Assembly: GCA_944393005.1 (NCBI GenBank)
Contig: CALXYO010000006.1
Location: forward strand, 62,001-126,000
DNA: 64,000 nt
Direction: 5' to 3'
From: an uncultured Spirochaetales bacterium
GTDB taxonomy: Bacteria > Spirochaetota > Spirochaetia > Sphaerochaetales > Sphaerochaetaceae
The number at the start of each line of letters is the position of its first letter. Position 1 is the stretch's first letter. Made by a program: the position numbers and the translations under genes. The notes beneath the pieces were generated by a model, which worked only from the letters and a program-made list of their open reading frames with translations, searched no databases and was not told where the DNA came from. Positions 50,978-59,827 of the stretch are shown piece after piece.

Positions 50978-52150
50978 TCAGTCAACCTGAACGATGTGAC
51001 CGTCCACGACCTGGAAGCTTCCCAGATAAACCGGTGTTGTTCCATGTACTTCGTAGACACCCTGTGATGCAACCATGTCGCCGTTGGCAGCGAAGTTGAT
51101 GATGCCGTTTGCACCATTGAAGTCATTGGTTGCCTTCACTTCCTGGTTGATGAGCTCTCTGTCTGCAGAACCTGCCCTGTCAATTGCCTGAGCGAGGATG
51201 TATGTCGCATCATATGCGTTTGTAGCAAAGCTGTCCGGCATGTCGCCGTCATAGGCTGCACTGTAAGCTTCCTGGAAGTCAGCAAGGAGAGTGCTGGCCT
51301 CTGCCTGTGCAGGACCTACATAGATGACACCGTCAGTGAAGTCACCTGCGAGGTTGTAGATCTCAGGATCGGAGAATCCGTCTGATGAAAGGAAGGGAAG
51401 ATCCATGCCGAGCTGGTAGGCCTGCTCGAGAATCTGTGCATCCTCAACTGTATAGTTAGGAATGTAGATTGCCTCTGCATCGGTATTTGCAATAACACCG
51501 AGCTGTGTTCTGAAATCCTTGTCACCTACCATACATGTCTCCATTGCACTGACTGTACCGCCGAGCTCAGTGAAGATCTCCTCCACACCTGTTGCAAGAC
51601 CCTGGCTGTAATCGTTCATGGCATAAAGACATGCGATGTTTCTGTAACCGAGAACCTCATAGAAGTAATGTGCGGCGACTTCTGACTGGAGAGAATCGGA
51701 AGGAACTGTTCTGTAAACATAGTCGCCTACTGATGTGACATCCTTGTGTGTGGCACTCGGTGAGATCATGACAATACCGTCCTCATAGCAGCGCTGGGCA
51801 ACTGCAAGAGCCGGAGATGTGAATACAGGTCCGATGATTGCACATACGTTATCTGAATAGACAAGTTTCTCATATGCGGCGATTGCACCGTCAACAGTAC
51901 CGAGGCTGTTCTCTGCGATAAGTGCAAGCTGCTTGCCGTCGATACCGCCGGCTGCGTTGATCTCGTCAATAGCAAGACGGGCAGCATTTGAACATCTGAT
52001 ACCATAGTTGGCATTGTCGCCTGTGAGAGGTCCGATGAAACCGATTGTGTAAGTATCGCTGGATGCGCTTGTTGATTCGGAACCGCCGTTTGCGAATACG
52101 CTGAACATGGCGATAAGAGCAACCAGGACTAAAGCTAAAGTTTTTCTCAT
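50978..52150 (-). CDS. livK: Branched-chain amino acid binding protein LivK
   Basis: 390 residues. Signal peptide MRKTLALVLVALIAMFSVFA followed by NGGSES, the ending common in treponemes and sphaerochaetes; no lipobox Cys. Then the LivJ/K pattern YTIGFIGPLTGDNANYG, with IAENSLGTVDGAI and AIIGPVFTSPALAVA further on. It delivers leucine, isoleucine, valine or related amino acids to LivHMGF. First gene of the operon. Confidence 0.92.
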   Translation of the reverse strand: MRKTLALVLVALIAMFSVFANGGSESTSASSDTYTIGFIGPLTGDNANYGIRCSNAARLAIDEINAAGGIDGKQLALIAENSLGTVDGAIAAYEKLVYSDNVCAIIGPVFTSPALAVAQRCYEDGIVMISPSATHKDVTSVGDYVYRTVPSDSLQSEVAAHYFYEVLGYRNIACLYAMNDYSQGLATGVEEIFTELGGTVSAMETCMVGDKDFRTQLGVIANTDAEAIYIPNYTVEDAQILEQAYQLGMDLPFLSSDGFSDPEIYNLAGDFTDGVIYVGPAQAEASTLLADFQEAYSAAYDGDMPDSFATNAYDATYILAQAIDRAGSADRELINQEVKATNDFNGANGIINFAANGDMVASQGVYEVHGTTPVYLGSFQVVDGHIVQVD

Positions 52151-52192
52151 TTTTTTTGTTTGCCCTCCTGTAAGTCAAACTAATTGATTTGT

Positions 52193-52221
52193 CTTATACA
52201 ACCTTTTGCATATTATTACAA
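52193..52221 (-). promoter_or_regulatory. livK promoter
   Basis: Minus-strand -35 TTGTAA (52221-52216), 17 bases, -10 TATAAG (52198-52193), about 35 bases before the ATG, followed by AGGAGGG. The rest of 52222-52519 holds no supported gene. Confidence 0.6.
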
Positions 52222-52519
52222 TATTCATTCACCACAAAACAAAAGAAATTTTTACATTCTTTTCCTTTTCTCTGGCATCAGAAGGAAATGACTGTGAAAA
52301 AACACATGTTTTCACATAAGTTTCATTTTCCGGGAAAATATAACGGACACGGTTACAGAAGAAAACCAGATCTGCTATAATCTCACACAGCGAACAGAAG
52401 TTAGTAAAAATGCCGACAGTTGAGTTTCCTCATTCTAATGTTTATATTTCAGGCAATAGTTCTATGCAAGCCTCTCATTATGATGCTCATTTTGGCATAG
52501 GCAGTCTGAGGGGGCTTCT

Positions 52520-52732
52520 ATGGGGAAGCTCCCCTATTTCAAACCTTTCCTTACATTCGAAGAACAAGCCGGACTACTGGAAGAAAGAGGACTTCTTATT
52601 ACCACTGATGAAGAGAGAGAGTTCCTTGCTGATTTCCTCAGGAATCTCAATTTCCACAGATTCGAAGGTACTGTCTCAGATATTACCCTCCTGGTTCAAA
52701 AACACATGTTTTCAGGTCTGGAACATCGGTGA
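52520..52732 (+). pseudogene. Remnant of an Abi-family gene (5' end)
   Basis: 70 residues. KPFLTFEEQAGLLEERGLLI and FLRNLNFHRFEG match the start of Abi_2/AbiD-AbiF-type proteins, which continue for over 250 residues; here the frame leaves the family after about 50 and soon ends. The same first part recurs at 53532, on the other side of the HigBA-like module. Confidence 0.55.
52535..52625. repeat. 91-base direct repeat flanking the toxin-antitoxin module, copy 1
   Basis: Nearly identical to 53532-53622 (about ten differences). Both code for the same Abi N-terminal segment. GCAACAGCC also occurs shortly before the module and again just before copy 2 (53521), so the duplicated unit may be larger. 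Confidence 0.75.
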
Positions 52733-52824
52733 CAAGAATTCAAAACGATTATTATGCGGATAAGATAATCAGGCTGAAAACTTTCAGTATGTTACAGGAT
52801 TTTGCAACAGCCCCTTTTCTCATG

Positions 52825-52853
52825 TTGACAATATTGCTTATATGCAATATTTT
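52825..52853 (+). promoter_or_regulatory. higBA-like promoter with operator
   Basis: -35 TTGACA (52825-52830), 17 bases, -10 TATTTT (52848-52853). A perfect inverted repeat AATATTGC-N6-GCAATATT (52830-52851) lies between and over them, the expected binding site of the antitoxin. Confidence 0.75.
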
Positions 52854-52870
52854 ATATCTGGAGGGCAAAC

Positions 52871-53227
52871 CTGGACTTTACGGTTGATTTTTATCGGAAA
52901 GAAGGCGGGGAAAGCCCTGTAGAGCATTTTCTTGATTCCCTTGACATGAAGATGCGAGCAAAAGTTCTTCGTGCTATAAGCATGCTCAGTGCATATGGGA
53001 ATACACTTAGGGACCCCTACTCAAAACCGCTCAGAGATGGCATCTTCGAGCTGCGGGTCTCGCTGGGATCGGATATCATAAGGATGCTGTATTTTTTTGC
53101 TGAAGGAAGGCTGGTCATCCTTACAAATGGCTTCATCAAGAAGACACAGAAGACCCCGCCAGGCGAGATTGAGACCGCATTGAAATATAAAGCTGACTGG
53201 CTGAAAAGGAGGAAAGCAAATGGATGA
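52871..53227 (+). CDS. higB: HigB/Gp49-like toxin with probable CTG start
   Basis: 118 residues if started at CTG 52871. The frame is open upstream of the first ATG (52946), and those 25 codons (DFTVDFYRKEGGESPVEHFLDSL) are the standard N-terminus of the RelE/HigB-like Gp49 family (PF05973). A GGAGGG lies 6 bases before the CTG, so translation from CTG is likely; no ATG, GTG or TTG fits. The core SKPLRDGIFELRVSLGSDIIRMLYFFAEG and the NGFIKKTQKTPPGEI tail are complete. Products are ribosome-dependent mRNA endonucleases. The end overlaps the antitoxin gene by 8 bases. Confidence 0.82.
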   Translation: MDFTVDFYRKEGGESPVEHFLDSLDMKMRAKVLRAISMLSAYGNTLRDPYSKPLRDGIFELRVSLGSDIIRMLYFFAEGRLVILTNGFIKKTQKTPPGEIETALKYKADWLKRRKANG

Positions 53228-53492
53228 TTTCACAAGGTATCTGAAAAAGAATCTGGAGAATCCTGAATTCAGGAAGGAATGGGATGCCCTTGAGACTGAA
53301 ACCCAGATCATGCGCTCAATGATTGATGCGAGGCTTGAAGCAGGCATGACGCAGAAGCAGCTTTCAGAAAAGACCGGAATAAACCAGTCCAACCTCAGCA
53401 GGATTGAACGCGGTACGGGAAATCCTTCCGTGGCGACACTGGAGAGAATCGCCTCAGCTTTGGGGAAAAAGGTTTCGATCTCATTTATCTGA
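53220..53492 (+). CDS. higA: HigA-like XRE antitoxin
   Basis: 90 residues: a helical N-terminal part (MDDFTRYLKKNLENPEFRKEW) that would contact the toxin, and an XRE domain (GMTQKQLSEKTGINQSNLSRIERGTGNPSVATLERIASALGKKV). Toxin-first order and the XRE fold are the hallmarks of HigBA. It should repress the promoter through the inverted repeat at 52830-52851. Confidence 0.9.
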   Translation: MDDFTRYLKKNLENPEFRKEWDALETETQIMRSMIDARLEAGMTQKQLSEKTGINQSNLSRIERGTGNPSVATLERIASALGKKVSISFI

Positions 53493-53531
53493 TTGCGGAT
53501 ACATAGGGCTGTAACACTTTGCAACAGCCAC

Positions 53532-53657
53532 TATTTTAAACCTTTCCTTACATTCGAAGAACAAGCCAGCCTACTGGAAGAAAGAGGACTTCCTGTTACC
53601 GCTGATGAAGACAGAAAGTTCCCGGATTCAGAAATCTGTAAGTTGCAGGACACATAG
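53532..53657 (+). pseudogene. Second Abi-family remnant (repeat copy 2)
   Basis: A 41-codon open stretch, YFKPFLTFEEQASLLEERG and onward to a TAG at 53655, without a start codon. It repeats the N-terminal Abi segment of 52535-52625. Together they show that the HigBA-like module sits inside or beside a duplicated, broken Abi gene. Confidence 0.55.
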
Positions 53658-53791
53658 CCTGAAGAATGAGAGGAAACACTGACACATATCCAGGTGTTCA
53701 TAATATCAGTTACTTTACTCATATTTCTGTTTTCATCTTTATACAAAAAACGAAATTTGCTATTCTGCTGTAAAAGCAACGGAGGATACTC

Positions 53792-54592
53792 ATGATTACA
53801 GTTTCCATCATCGGATGCGGTAATATGGGAGGAGGAATAATCACTGCGCTCAAGGAAAGCGGCGGCTATTCCCTCACCGTATATGACAGCGACAGGGAAA
53901 AGGCAGAGAAGTTCAACCTCAGCACAGCCCCTACCCTTGAAGCCGCACTTGAAAAATCCGATGTGATCATACTTGCAGTCAAGCCCCAGATAATAAGCGA
54001 GCTGTACGACACTCTCAGCGAATACAAGCACAAGAGTTTCATCTCGATTCTCGCCGGCGTGCCGCTTGAGGTTCTGGACTACAAGATCGGATGCGACAAT
54101 CTCGCACGTTTCATGCCCAATCTCGCGGCAAGATCCAGAAAGGCAGTGACCGCAATCGCATACAGCAGTGAGTGCAGCGAGGATTTCAAGAAGACGGCAT
54201 TCGGAATCGCTTCTGCTTTCGGAAGCGCATTCATACTCAAGGAAAGTCTCTTTCCTGCTTTCATAGGACTTTCGGGCTCGGCAATCGCATTCGTATTCCA
54301 GTTCATACACTCTCTTGCAATGGGTGCGGTTGAGAAAGGAATACCGTACAACCGTGCGGTTGAGATAGCCGCGGATACGATGGAGAGCGCATACAGCCTC
54401 TTGAAGGATTCGGGAAAGAATCCCGTTGAACTGGCGACAATGGTCTGCTCTGCGGGCGGAACGACAATCGCAGGCATGAATGCGCTGAGTGAGAACGGTT
54501 TTGACAACGCCTGCATAAAGGCGGTATGTGCCGCTACCGATAAAAGCATTGAATTAGAGAAAAACGCTTTGGAGAAGAAAGAAGATGATTGA
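53792..54592 (+). CDS. proC: Pyrroline-5-carboxylate reductase
   Basis: 266 residues. N-terminal NAD(P) loop ISIIGCGNMGGGI-type (VSIIGCGNMGGGIITAL), then AVKPQ at the end of the Rossmann part, and the C-terminal family block GLSGSAIAFVFQFIHSLA with the late VCSAGGTTIAGMNAL signature. It makes proline from pyrroline-5-carboxylate. It overlaps serS by 8 bases, giving a proC-serS-pncB unit. ATG 53792 follows GGAGGA. Confidence 0.93.
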   Translation: MITVSIIGCGNMGGGIITALKESGGYSLTVYDSDREKAEKFNLSTAPTLEAALEKSDVIILAVKPQIISELYDTLSEYKHKSFISILAGVPLEVLDYKIGCDNLARFMPNLAARSRKAVTAIAYSSECSEDFKKTAFGIASAFGSAFILKESLFPAFIGLSGSAIAFVFQFIHSLAMGAVEKGIPYNRAVEIAADTMESAYSLLKDSGKNPVELATMVCSAGGTTIAGMNALSENGFDNACIKAVCAATDKSIELEKNALEKKEDD

Positions 54593-55865
54593 CATCAAAG
54601 AACTGAAAACACGCTATGAAGAGATCAAGAAGAACATTCAGGACCGTTACATGAATGTTGATCTCGACAAGATCATTGCCGATCAGGAGAAGCGCGCTGC
54701 CCTCCTGCTTGAGGTTGAGGACCTCAGGGCAAAGAGAAATGAGAACGCCTCGAAGATGAAAGGCAAGCTTGATCCTGAAACAAGGCAGGCTCTCATTGCA
54801 GAAGGCAAGGCACTCAAGGAGACTCTTGCCAGCAAAGAAGCTGAATTCAACGAGATAGATGCCGTATTCAGCCAGGAAGCAAGGACGATTCCGAACTACG
54901 TTCATCCGGATGCACCTGTGGGAAAAGAAGACAAGGACAGTCTTGCCATAAAGTTTCATCTTGAGCCGAAGAAATTCCCGTTCAAGCCAAAGGATCACGT
55001 GCAGCTCGGCGAGGAGCTTGACATCCTTGACTTCGACAGCGGTGCAAAGGTTGCCGGACAGAAGTTCTATTACATAAAGAACCAGCTCGTCATCCTTCAG
55101 ATGGCTCTTGAGCGCTATGCGATGGATATCGTGGTGAAGCACGGCTTCACACCGTTCATCACCCCTGATATCGCAAAGGAGGAGATCCTTGCGGGCATCG
55201 GCTTCAACCCAAGAGGTGAAGAATCAAACATCTATACCCTTGAAGGCACAGGAACATGTCTTGTAGGCACGGCTGAGATCACACTGGGAGGTTACTACCA
55301 GAACACGATTCTCGACAAAGCAGACCTGCCGATCAGGATGACAGGACTTTCACACTGCTTCAGAAGAGAGGCTGGCGGCGCCGGACAGTATTCAAAGGGA
55401 CTTTACAGGGTGCATCAGTTCAGCAAGCTTGAGATGTTCATCTACTGTCTGCCGGAAGAAAGCGAGAAATACCATCAGGAAATTCTCTCCATCGAGGAGG
55501 AGATTTTCTCCGGTCTGGGTCTTGCCTACCGCATTGTCGATACAGCAACAGGAGATCTCGGTGCACCGGCATACCGTAAGTTCGACATCGAGGCATGGAT
55601 GCCGGGACGCGGGGAAGAAGGAGAATACGGAGAGGTCACAAGCACAAGCAACTGCACCGACTACCAGGCACGTTCCCTCAACATCCGCTACAGAGATGAT
55701 GACGGCAAGATCAGGTTTGTGCACATGCTCAACGGAACGGCTGTCGCCCTTTCAAGAGCGATCGTCGCCATCATGGAGAACTACCAGAATGAGGATGGCA
55801 GCATAAGCATTCCGCCTGTACTTGTTCCATATACAGGTTTCGACAAGATAACAAAGAGGAAATAG
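54585..55865 (+). CDS. serS: Seryl-tRNA synthetase
   Basis: 426 residues, the usual length. An N-terminal coiled coil (about 1-105) for tRNA arm contact, then the class II core: motif 2 FRREAGGAGQYSKGLYRVHQF and motif 3 NGTAVALSRAIVAIMENYQ. TGTCLVGTAEITLGG is the serine-pocket loop. Overlaps proC and is followed by pncB after 4 bases. Confidence 0.96.
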   Translation: MIDIKELKTRYEEIKKNIQDRYMNVDLDKIIADQEKRAALLLEVEDLRAKRNENASKMKGKLDPETRQALIAEGKALKETLASKEAEFNEIDAVFSQEARTIPNYVHPDAPVGKEDKDSLAIKFHLEPKKFPFKPKDHVQLGEELDILDFDSGAKVAGQKFYYIKNQLVILQMALERYAMDIVVKHGFTPFITPDIAKEEILAGIGFNPRGEESNIYTLEGTGTCLVGTAEITLGGYYQNTILDKADLPIRMTGLSHCFRREAGGAGQYSKGLYRVHQFSKLEMFIYCLPEESEKYHQEILSIEEEIFSGLGLAYRIVDTATGDLGAPAYRKFDIEAWMPGRGEEGEYGEVTSTSNCTDYQARSLNIRYRDDDGKIRFVHMLNGTAVALSRAIVAIMENYQNEDGSISIPPVLVPYTGFDKITKRK

Positions 55866-55869
55866 AATT

Positions 55870-57306
55870 ATGACTTCAGCACTGATCACCGATTTTTATG
55901 AACTGACTATGATGCAGGGCTACTTTCTCAAGAAACACAACCCGAAAGTGGTCTTCGATGTTTTCTACCGCACAAACCCATTCAGCGGCGGCTATACGGT
56001 ATTCACAGGTCTGGAAGAGGTGATCGACAAGCTGGAGAACTTCGCCTTCTCTGAAGATGACATCCGGTATCTCAGAAGTCTGAACACCTTTGATGAAAGC
56101 TTCCTCGAGTATCTTTCCTCATACCGTTTTTCAGGAAACATCTATGCCTTTGACGAAGGCACAACCGCTTTTCCGGGAGAACCTCTTGTGAGAGTCGAGT
56201 CCTCCCTTATGGATGCCCAGCTGATTGAATCCTTCATCCTCAATACGCTCAACTTCCAGACTCTCATTGCCACCAAGGCCATGAGAATGACCTATGCGAC
56301 AAGGGGAAAAGGGGCAATCATGGAATTCGGACTGCGCCGCGCACAGGGAGAAAACGGAGCCCATGCTGCAAGCCGCGCCTCATTCATCGGCGGAACCAAA
56401 GTCACAAGCAACACCTATGCGGGAAAGAAATACGGCATACCTGTATCCGGTACGATGGCACACTCCTGGATCATGTCATTCGACAGTGAGGAGGAAGCCT
56501 TCCGTGAATTCGCAGCCATCTATCCCGACAATGCTGTTCTGCTTATCGACACGTATGACACACTCGGCTCCGGCATTGATGCCGCAATAAAGATCGGCCT
56601 TGAGCAGAAAGCAAAGGGAAAGAAGATCGGTGTCAGGATCGACTCAGGAGACCTGAGCTATCTTCCACGTGTGATCCGCGACCGCCTCGACAAGGCAGGT
56701 CTTGAAGATGCCACCATCTGCATCTCAAACGATCTCACGGAAGAGATCATATCAACACTTGTCACCGACGGAGTTCCGATAGACAGCTGGGGAATCGGAA
56801 CCCATCTTGTAACAGGAGGAAGCCAGGCATCGCTGAACGGCGTATACAAGCTTGCGGCCAAGGAAGAGGACGGAGTATTTGTCCCCACACTCAAGCTGTC
56901 AAACAGCTCTGAGAAGACAACAAACCCGGGCATCAAGCAGGTCTACCGTTTCTTTGATGAACACGACAATGCACTTGCCGATCTCATAACACTCGATGAT
57001 GAGACTGTTGATGAAACTGTGAACCACACCTTCTTCCACCCCTTCTCTCTCGGAGACTTCTTCGTAATGAAGAAAGGAGCATACAAATACGCAAAGCCCC
57101 TTCTCTCCCTCAAGATGAAAGACGGAAAGAGAGTAAGCCCTGTAAGGGATCTCAGGGAAATACAGAGCTTTGCTGCTGACAGCTTCGCCCATTTCCACAA
57201 AAGCTACAAAAGACAGATCAATCCGCACATCTACAAGGTGTCGCTTTCCAGGAAGCTGAAGGATCTGAAGCTGGATCTCATGCTGAAAGCCAGAGGCGAG
57301 AACTGA
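55870..57306 (+). CDS. pncB: Nicotinate phosphoribosyltransferase
   Basis: 478 residues. TDFYELTMMQGYFLKKH is the family start, EFGLRRAQGENGAHAASRAS is the catalytic core with the active-site stretch, GTMAHSWIMSF carries the catalytic His region, and VRIDSGDLSYLP binds phosphoribosyl pyrophosphate. It turns nicotinate into NAMN for NAD salvage. The C-terminal part (residues 380-478) is basic. End of the proC-serS-pncB unit, followed by a terminator. Confidence 0.94.
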   Translation: MTSALITDFYELTMMQGYFLKKHNPKVVFDVFYRTNPFSGGYTVFTGLEEVIDKLENFAFSEDDIRYLRSLNTFDESFLEYLSSYRFSGNIYAFDEGTTAFPGEPLVRVESSLMDAQLIESFILNTLNFQTLIATKAMRMTYATRGKGAIMEFGLRRAQGENGAHAASRASFIGGTKVTSNTYAGKKYGIPVSGTMAHSWIMSFDSEEEAFREFAAIYPDNAVLLIDTYDTLGSGIDAAIKIGLEQKAKGKKIGVRIDSGDLSYLPRVIRDRLDKAGLEDATICISNDLTEEIISTLVTDGVPIDSWGIGTHLVTGGSQASLNGVYKLAAKEEDGVFVPTLKLSNSSEKTTNPGIKQVYRFFDEHDNALADLITLDDETVDETVNHTFFHPFSLGDFFVMKKGAYKYAKPLLSLKMKDGKRVSPVRDLREIQSFAADSFAHFHKSYKRQINPHIYKVSLSRKLKDLKLDLMLKARGEN

Positions 57307-57316
57307 ATGGGAACTG

Positions 57317-57342
57317 CCGCATCATCGTGATGCGGTTTTTTT
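57317..57342 (+). terminator. Intrinsic terminator after pncB
   Basis: CCGCATCA, loop TCG, TGATGCGG, then seven T and ATTTT. Ten bases after the pncB stop. Confidence 0.92.
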
Positions 57343-57419
57343 ATTTTATGCTCAACTGATGCGGATTTTTCTTGACGGGCAGCGACTGACGTTGTTGACT
57401 GTAAGTGAGAGGATTAACT

Positions 57420-57704
57420 ATGAAAGCATATGACGATGATGATTTCTTTCTTAATGACAGAGACGAGGATGATGATACTTTAGACAGTCTTATCGATGAG
57501 GAGTACAACACTTTCGATCCATCCGAGTTCGATGCCGAGGATGATGATGCCCAGTGGTATGATGATGACGATGATGAAGACAGTACGGAAGATCTTGAGT
57601 CTCAGGGCTATTCAATCGAGGATGAGGATGATGACTTCTTTGATGAGGATGAAGAGGATCAGTATCAGGACGAGAGCGACGAGATTTTCGACATCGATTT
57701 CTGA
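57420..57704 (+). CDS. Very acidic small protein
   Basis: 94 residues, ATG 57420 after AGAGGA at six bases. About half of the residues are Asp or Glu, with only two basic ones near the start (Lys2, Arg19); it has no hydrophobic core and no signal peptide. The pattern FD-x-EDDD-x(n)-WYDDDDDED is typical of disordered, DNA-mimic or chaperone-like acidic proteins, also seen at the end of RNA polymerase delta. It stands alone between two terminated units. Function not known. Confidence 0.75.
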   Translation: MKAYDDDDFFLNDRDEDDDTLDSLIDEEYNTFDPSEFDAEDDDAQWYDDDDDEDSTEDLESQGYSIEDEDDDFFDEDEEDQYQDESDEIFDIDF

Positions 57705-57816
57705 GATATTCATTATTTTTGTATTAATATTCACTTATTTGCATATTGCTCAGAAATAATACTTCGTGATATATTCTCCACATATTCCACCGCAGGAATC
57801 ATAAAGGAGGTACATC

Positions 57817-58824
57817 ATGAAGAAACTGGCTCTCACCGTTCTTCTCATTCTTTCAGCACTCACATTCGTTTTTGCAAACGGCAGCAGTGAAAGCGCAGCG
57901 GCAGATGACGGTGCCATTAAAATAGGCATCTCCAAGCTTATGTCCCACCCTGCTCTTGATGCAACAGAACAGGGCTGCATGGATTACCTGAACTCAACAG
58001 GACTCAACGTCGTCTTTGAAAACCAGAATGCGAACGGCGACATTTCCACTTCAGCATCCATCGCACAGCAGTTCAAGAGCTCAGGCTGTGACATCGTGCT
58101 CGGTATCGCAACGACGACCGCACAGGCCCTTGCAAACGTGTTTACAGATATTCCGGTAGTGTTCGCAGCAGTAACTGATCCTGTGGATGCAGGACTGGTT
58201 CCTTCAATGGAAGGCAGCAGCGATACAAACGTGTGCGGCGTTTCAGATATGAACCCGGTAGAGGAGCAGATCAGGCTTCTTGTTGATATCACAGGTGCAA
58301 AGACAATCGGAAACATATATGCATCAGGAGAGGCAAACGGTGTCACGCTCATGGAGCAGGCAAAGGCCGCATGTGAGGCCATCGGTGTTGATTTCGTTGA
58401 GGTTGCCATCTCAAACTCCTCCGAAGTCAGACAGGCTGCCCAGTCCATCATTGACAGAGTCGACGCCATCTACATAGCAACGGACAATGCCGTTATTTCA
58501 GCACTTCCTGCAGTTGACGCCGTCTGTTCAGATGCCGGCAAGCCTCTCATGTCAGCAGATCCGACAGCAATGGACGGTCTTGACTGCATGATCGGCTGGG
58601 GCTTCGACTACTACAGCCTCGGCACCGCAACAGGTGAGATGATCGAGAAGATCATCAACGGCGCACAGCCGGGACCGCTTGGCACGGTAATCCTTGAGGA
58701 TCCGGCTGACTTCGAACTCTGGTTCAACCTCGACACCGCAGCTGAACTGGGTATCGAAATCCCGCAGAACTATCTCGATATGGCGAGCGTCATCATCGAG
58801 AACGGAGAGGAAATCCATCTCTGA
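57817..58824 (+). CDS. ABC importer substrate-binding protein, TrpX-like (PF04392)
   Basis: 335 residues. Signal peptide MKKLALTVLLILSALTFVFA then NGSSES. The family pattern is IKIGISKLMSHPALDATEQGC near residue 35, DIVLGIATTTAQALANVFTDIP near 90 and FAAVTDPVDAGLV near 112. In spirochaetes and firmicutes such proteins with a PF04392 fold serve tryptophan-type transport (TrpXYZ); an aromatic or other amino acid is likely but not proven. AAAGGAGG precedes the ATG. First of three transporter genes. Confidence 0.85.
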   Translation: MKKLALTVLLILSALTFVFANGSSESAAADDGAIKIGISKLMSHPALDATEQGCMDYLNSTGLNVVFENQNANGDISTSASIAQQFKSSGCDIVLGIATTTAQALANVFTDIPVVFAAVTDPVDAGLVPSMEGSSDTNVCGVSDMNPVEEQIRLLVDITGAKTIGNIYASGEANGVTLMEQAKAACEAIGVDFVEVAISNSSEVRQAAQSIIDRVDAIYIATDNAVISALPAVDAVCSDAGKPLMSADPTAMDGLDCMIGWGFDYYSLGTATGEMIEKIINGAQPGPLGTVILEDPADFELWFNLDTAAELGIEIPQNYLDMASVIIENGEEIHL

Positions 58825-58843
58825 AATACAATTAAACTAAAAA

Positions 58844-58878
58844 CACCATAATGGAGGAGTTTTCTCCTCCATTTGGTG
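58844..58878. terminator. Hairpin between the binding protein and permease genes
   Basis: CACC-x-TAATGGAGGAG pairs with CTCCTCCATT-TGGTG around a TTTT loop. No T run follows, so it is more likely a 3' stabiliser or processing site that keeps binding-protein mRNA high than a full terminator. Confidence 0.6.
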
Positions 58879-58894
58879 CGTAAAGGCAGTAATT

Positions 58895-59827
58895 ATGATA
58901 GAAGGTATTTTCGTAGAAGGTTTGATCTTTTCCGTAATGGCTCTGGGAATCCTCATCAGCTACAGGATCCTGGACATTGCGGATCTGACATGCGACGGCT
59001 CTGTCGCGACAGGCGCGGCTGTAGCTGCGATATGCATCACGAACGGCTGGTCCATACCGGCGGCAATGGTGCTGGCATTCATCGCAGGTGTGCTGTGCGG
59101 ACTGTGTACGGCGGCAATTCACAATCACCTGCATATTCCCGGACTTCTTGCAGGTATTCTCACAATGACGATGCTCTATTCAGTCAACCTGAGGATACTG
59201 GGAAACAAGGCAAACGTCCCTCTCGTAAGAGTCGACACAATGTATGACTTTTTCCATCAGATCTTCGCCTTCATGCCGCAGGCCTTCGCATCCCTTGCAG
59301 GAACCCTTCTTATGGTGCTTGTCGTCAAGGTCATCTTCGACCTTTTCTTCCGCTGTGACATGGGTGTCGCAATCGGTGCACTGGGCGGCAATGAGCAGGT
59401 TGTAATAAGCCTGGGCATGAACGTTTCAACGCTCAAATACATCGGACTCGGCCTTTCAAACGGTCTGATTGCACTCTCAGGTGCCATGCTTGCACAGTAC
59501 CAGGGTTTTGCCGATGCGAACCTCGGACAGGGAATGGTCGTTCAGGGACTTGCGGCGATCATGCTCGGCGAATTCCTCTTCAGGAGCAACAGGATATCGC
59601 TGATCACACTGCGTGTCATTCTCGGCTCCATAATCTACAAGGGCCTCATGTTCCTCGGCCGCCGCTACGGTTACCTTGTCGGAATCACACCGAACGATTT
59701 CAAGCTTCTCACTGGCCTTCTGGTCATCATCTCCCTCATCATCGCATCAACAAGAACGAAGATGGCTGAGGACAAGGCAAGAAAAGAAGCGGTTGCCCGT
59801 GTAATGGAGGATAAGAAAAATGCTTGA
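58895..59827 (+). CDS. ABC importer permease, TrpY-like
   Basis: 310 residues with about 8 membrane segments. LADLTCDGSVATGAAVAAICI (from ADLTCDGS) and GLLAGILTMTMLYSVNLRI belong to the family of PF04392-linked permeases; GVAIGALGGNEQVVISLGMNV is the ATPase contact loop and GLSNGLIALSGAMLAQYQGF follows. It forms the pore with a second copy. The last bases overlap the ATPase gene by 8. Confidence 0.85.
   Translation: MIEGIFVEGLIFSVMALGILISYRILDIADLTCDGSVATGAAVAAICITNGWSIPAAMVLAFIAGVLCGLCTAAIHNHLHIPGLLAGILTMTMLYSVNLRILGNKANVPLVRVDTMYDFFHQIFAFMPQAFASLAGTLLMVLVVKVIFDLFFRCDMGVAIGALGGNEQVVISLGMNVSTLKYIGLGLSNGLIALSGAMLAQYQGFADANLGQGMVVQGLAAIMLGEFLFRSNRISLITLRVILGSIIYKGLMFLGRRYGYLVGITPNDFKLLTGLLVIISLIIASTRTKMAEDKARKEAVARVMEDKKNA

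Noticed and set aside
52946..53227. HigB start at the first ATG (52946)
   Set aside because: It would delete the first strand and helix of the toxin fold, which are coded in frame directly upstream after a strong ribosome site.
53531..54310. 259-residue open frame opposite proC
   Set aside because: Antisense to a clear ProC; Cys/Arg/Glu-rich composition is that of a shadow frame.
57705..57816. T-box or riboswitch before the TrpXYZ-like operon
   Set aside because: The 110-base leader has no specifier stem or T-box sequence and is AT-rich without long stems.
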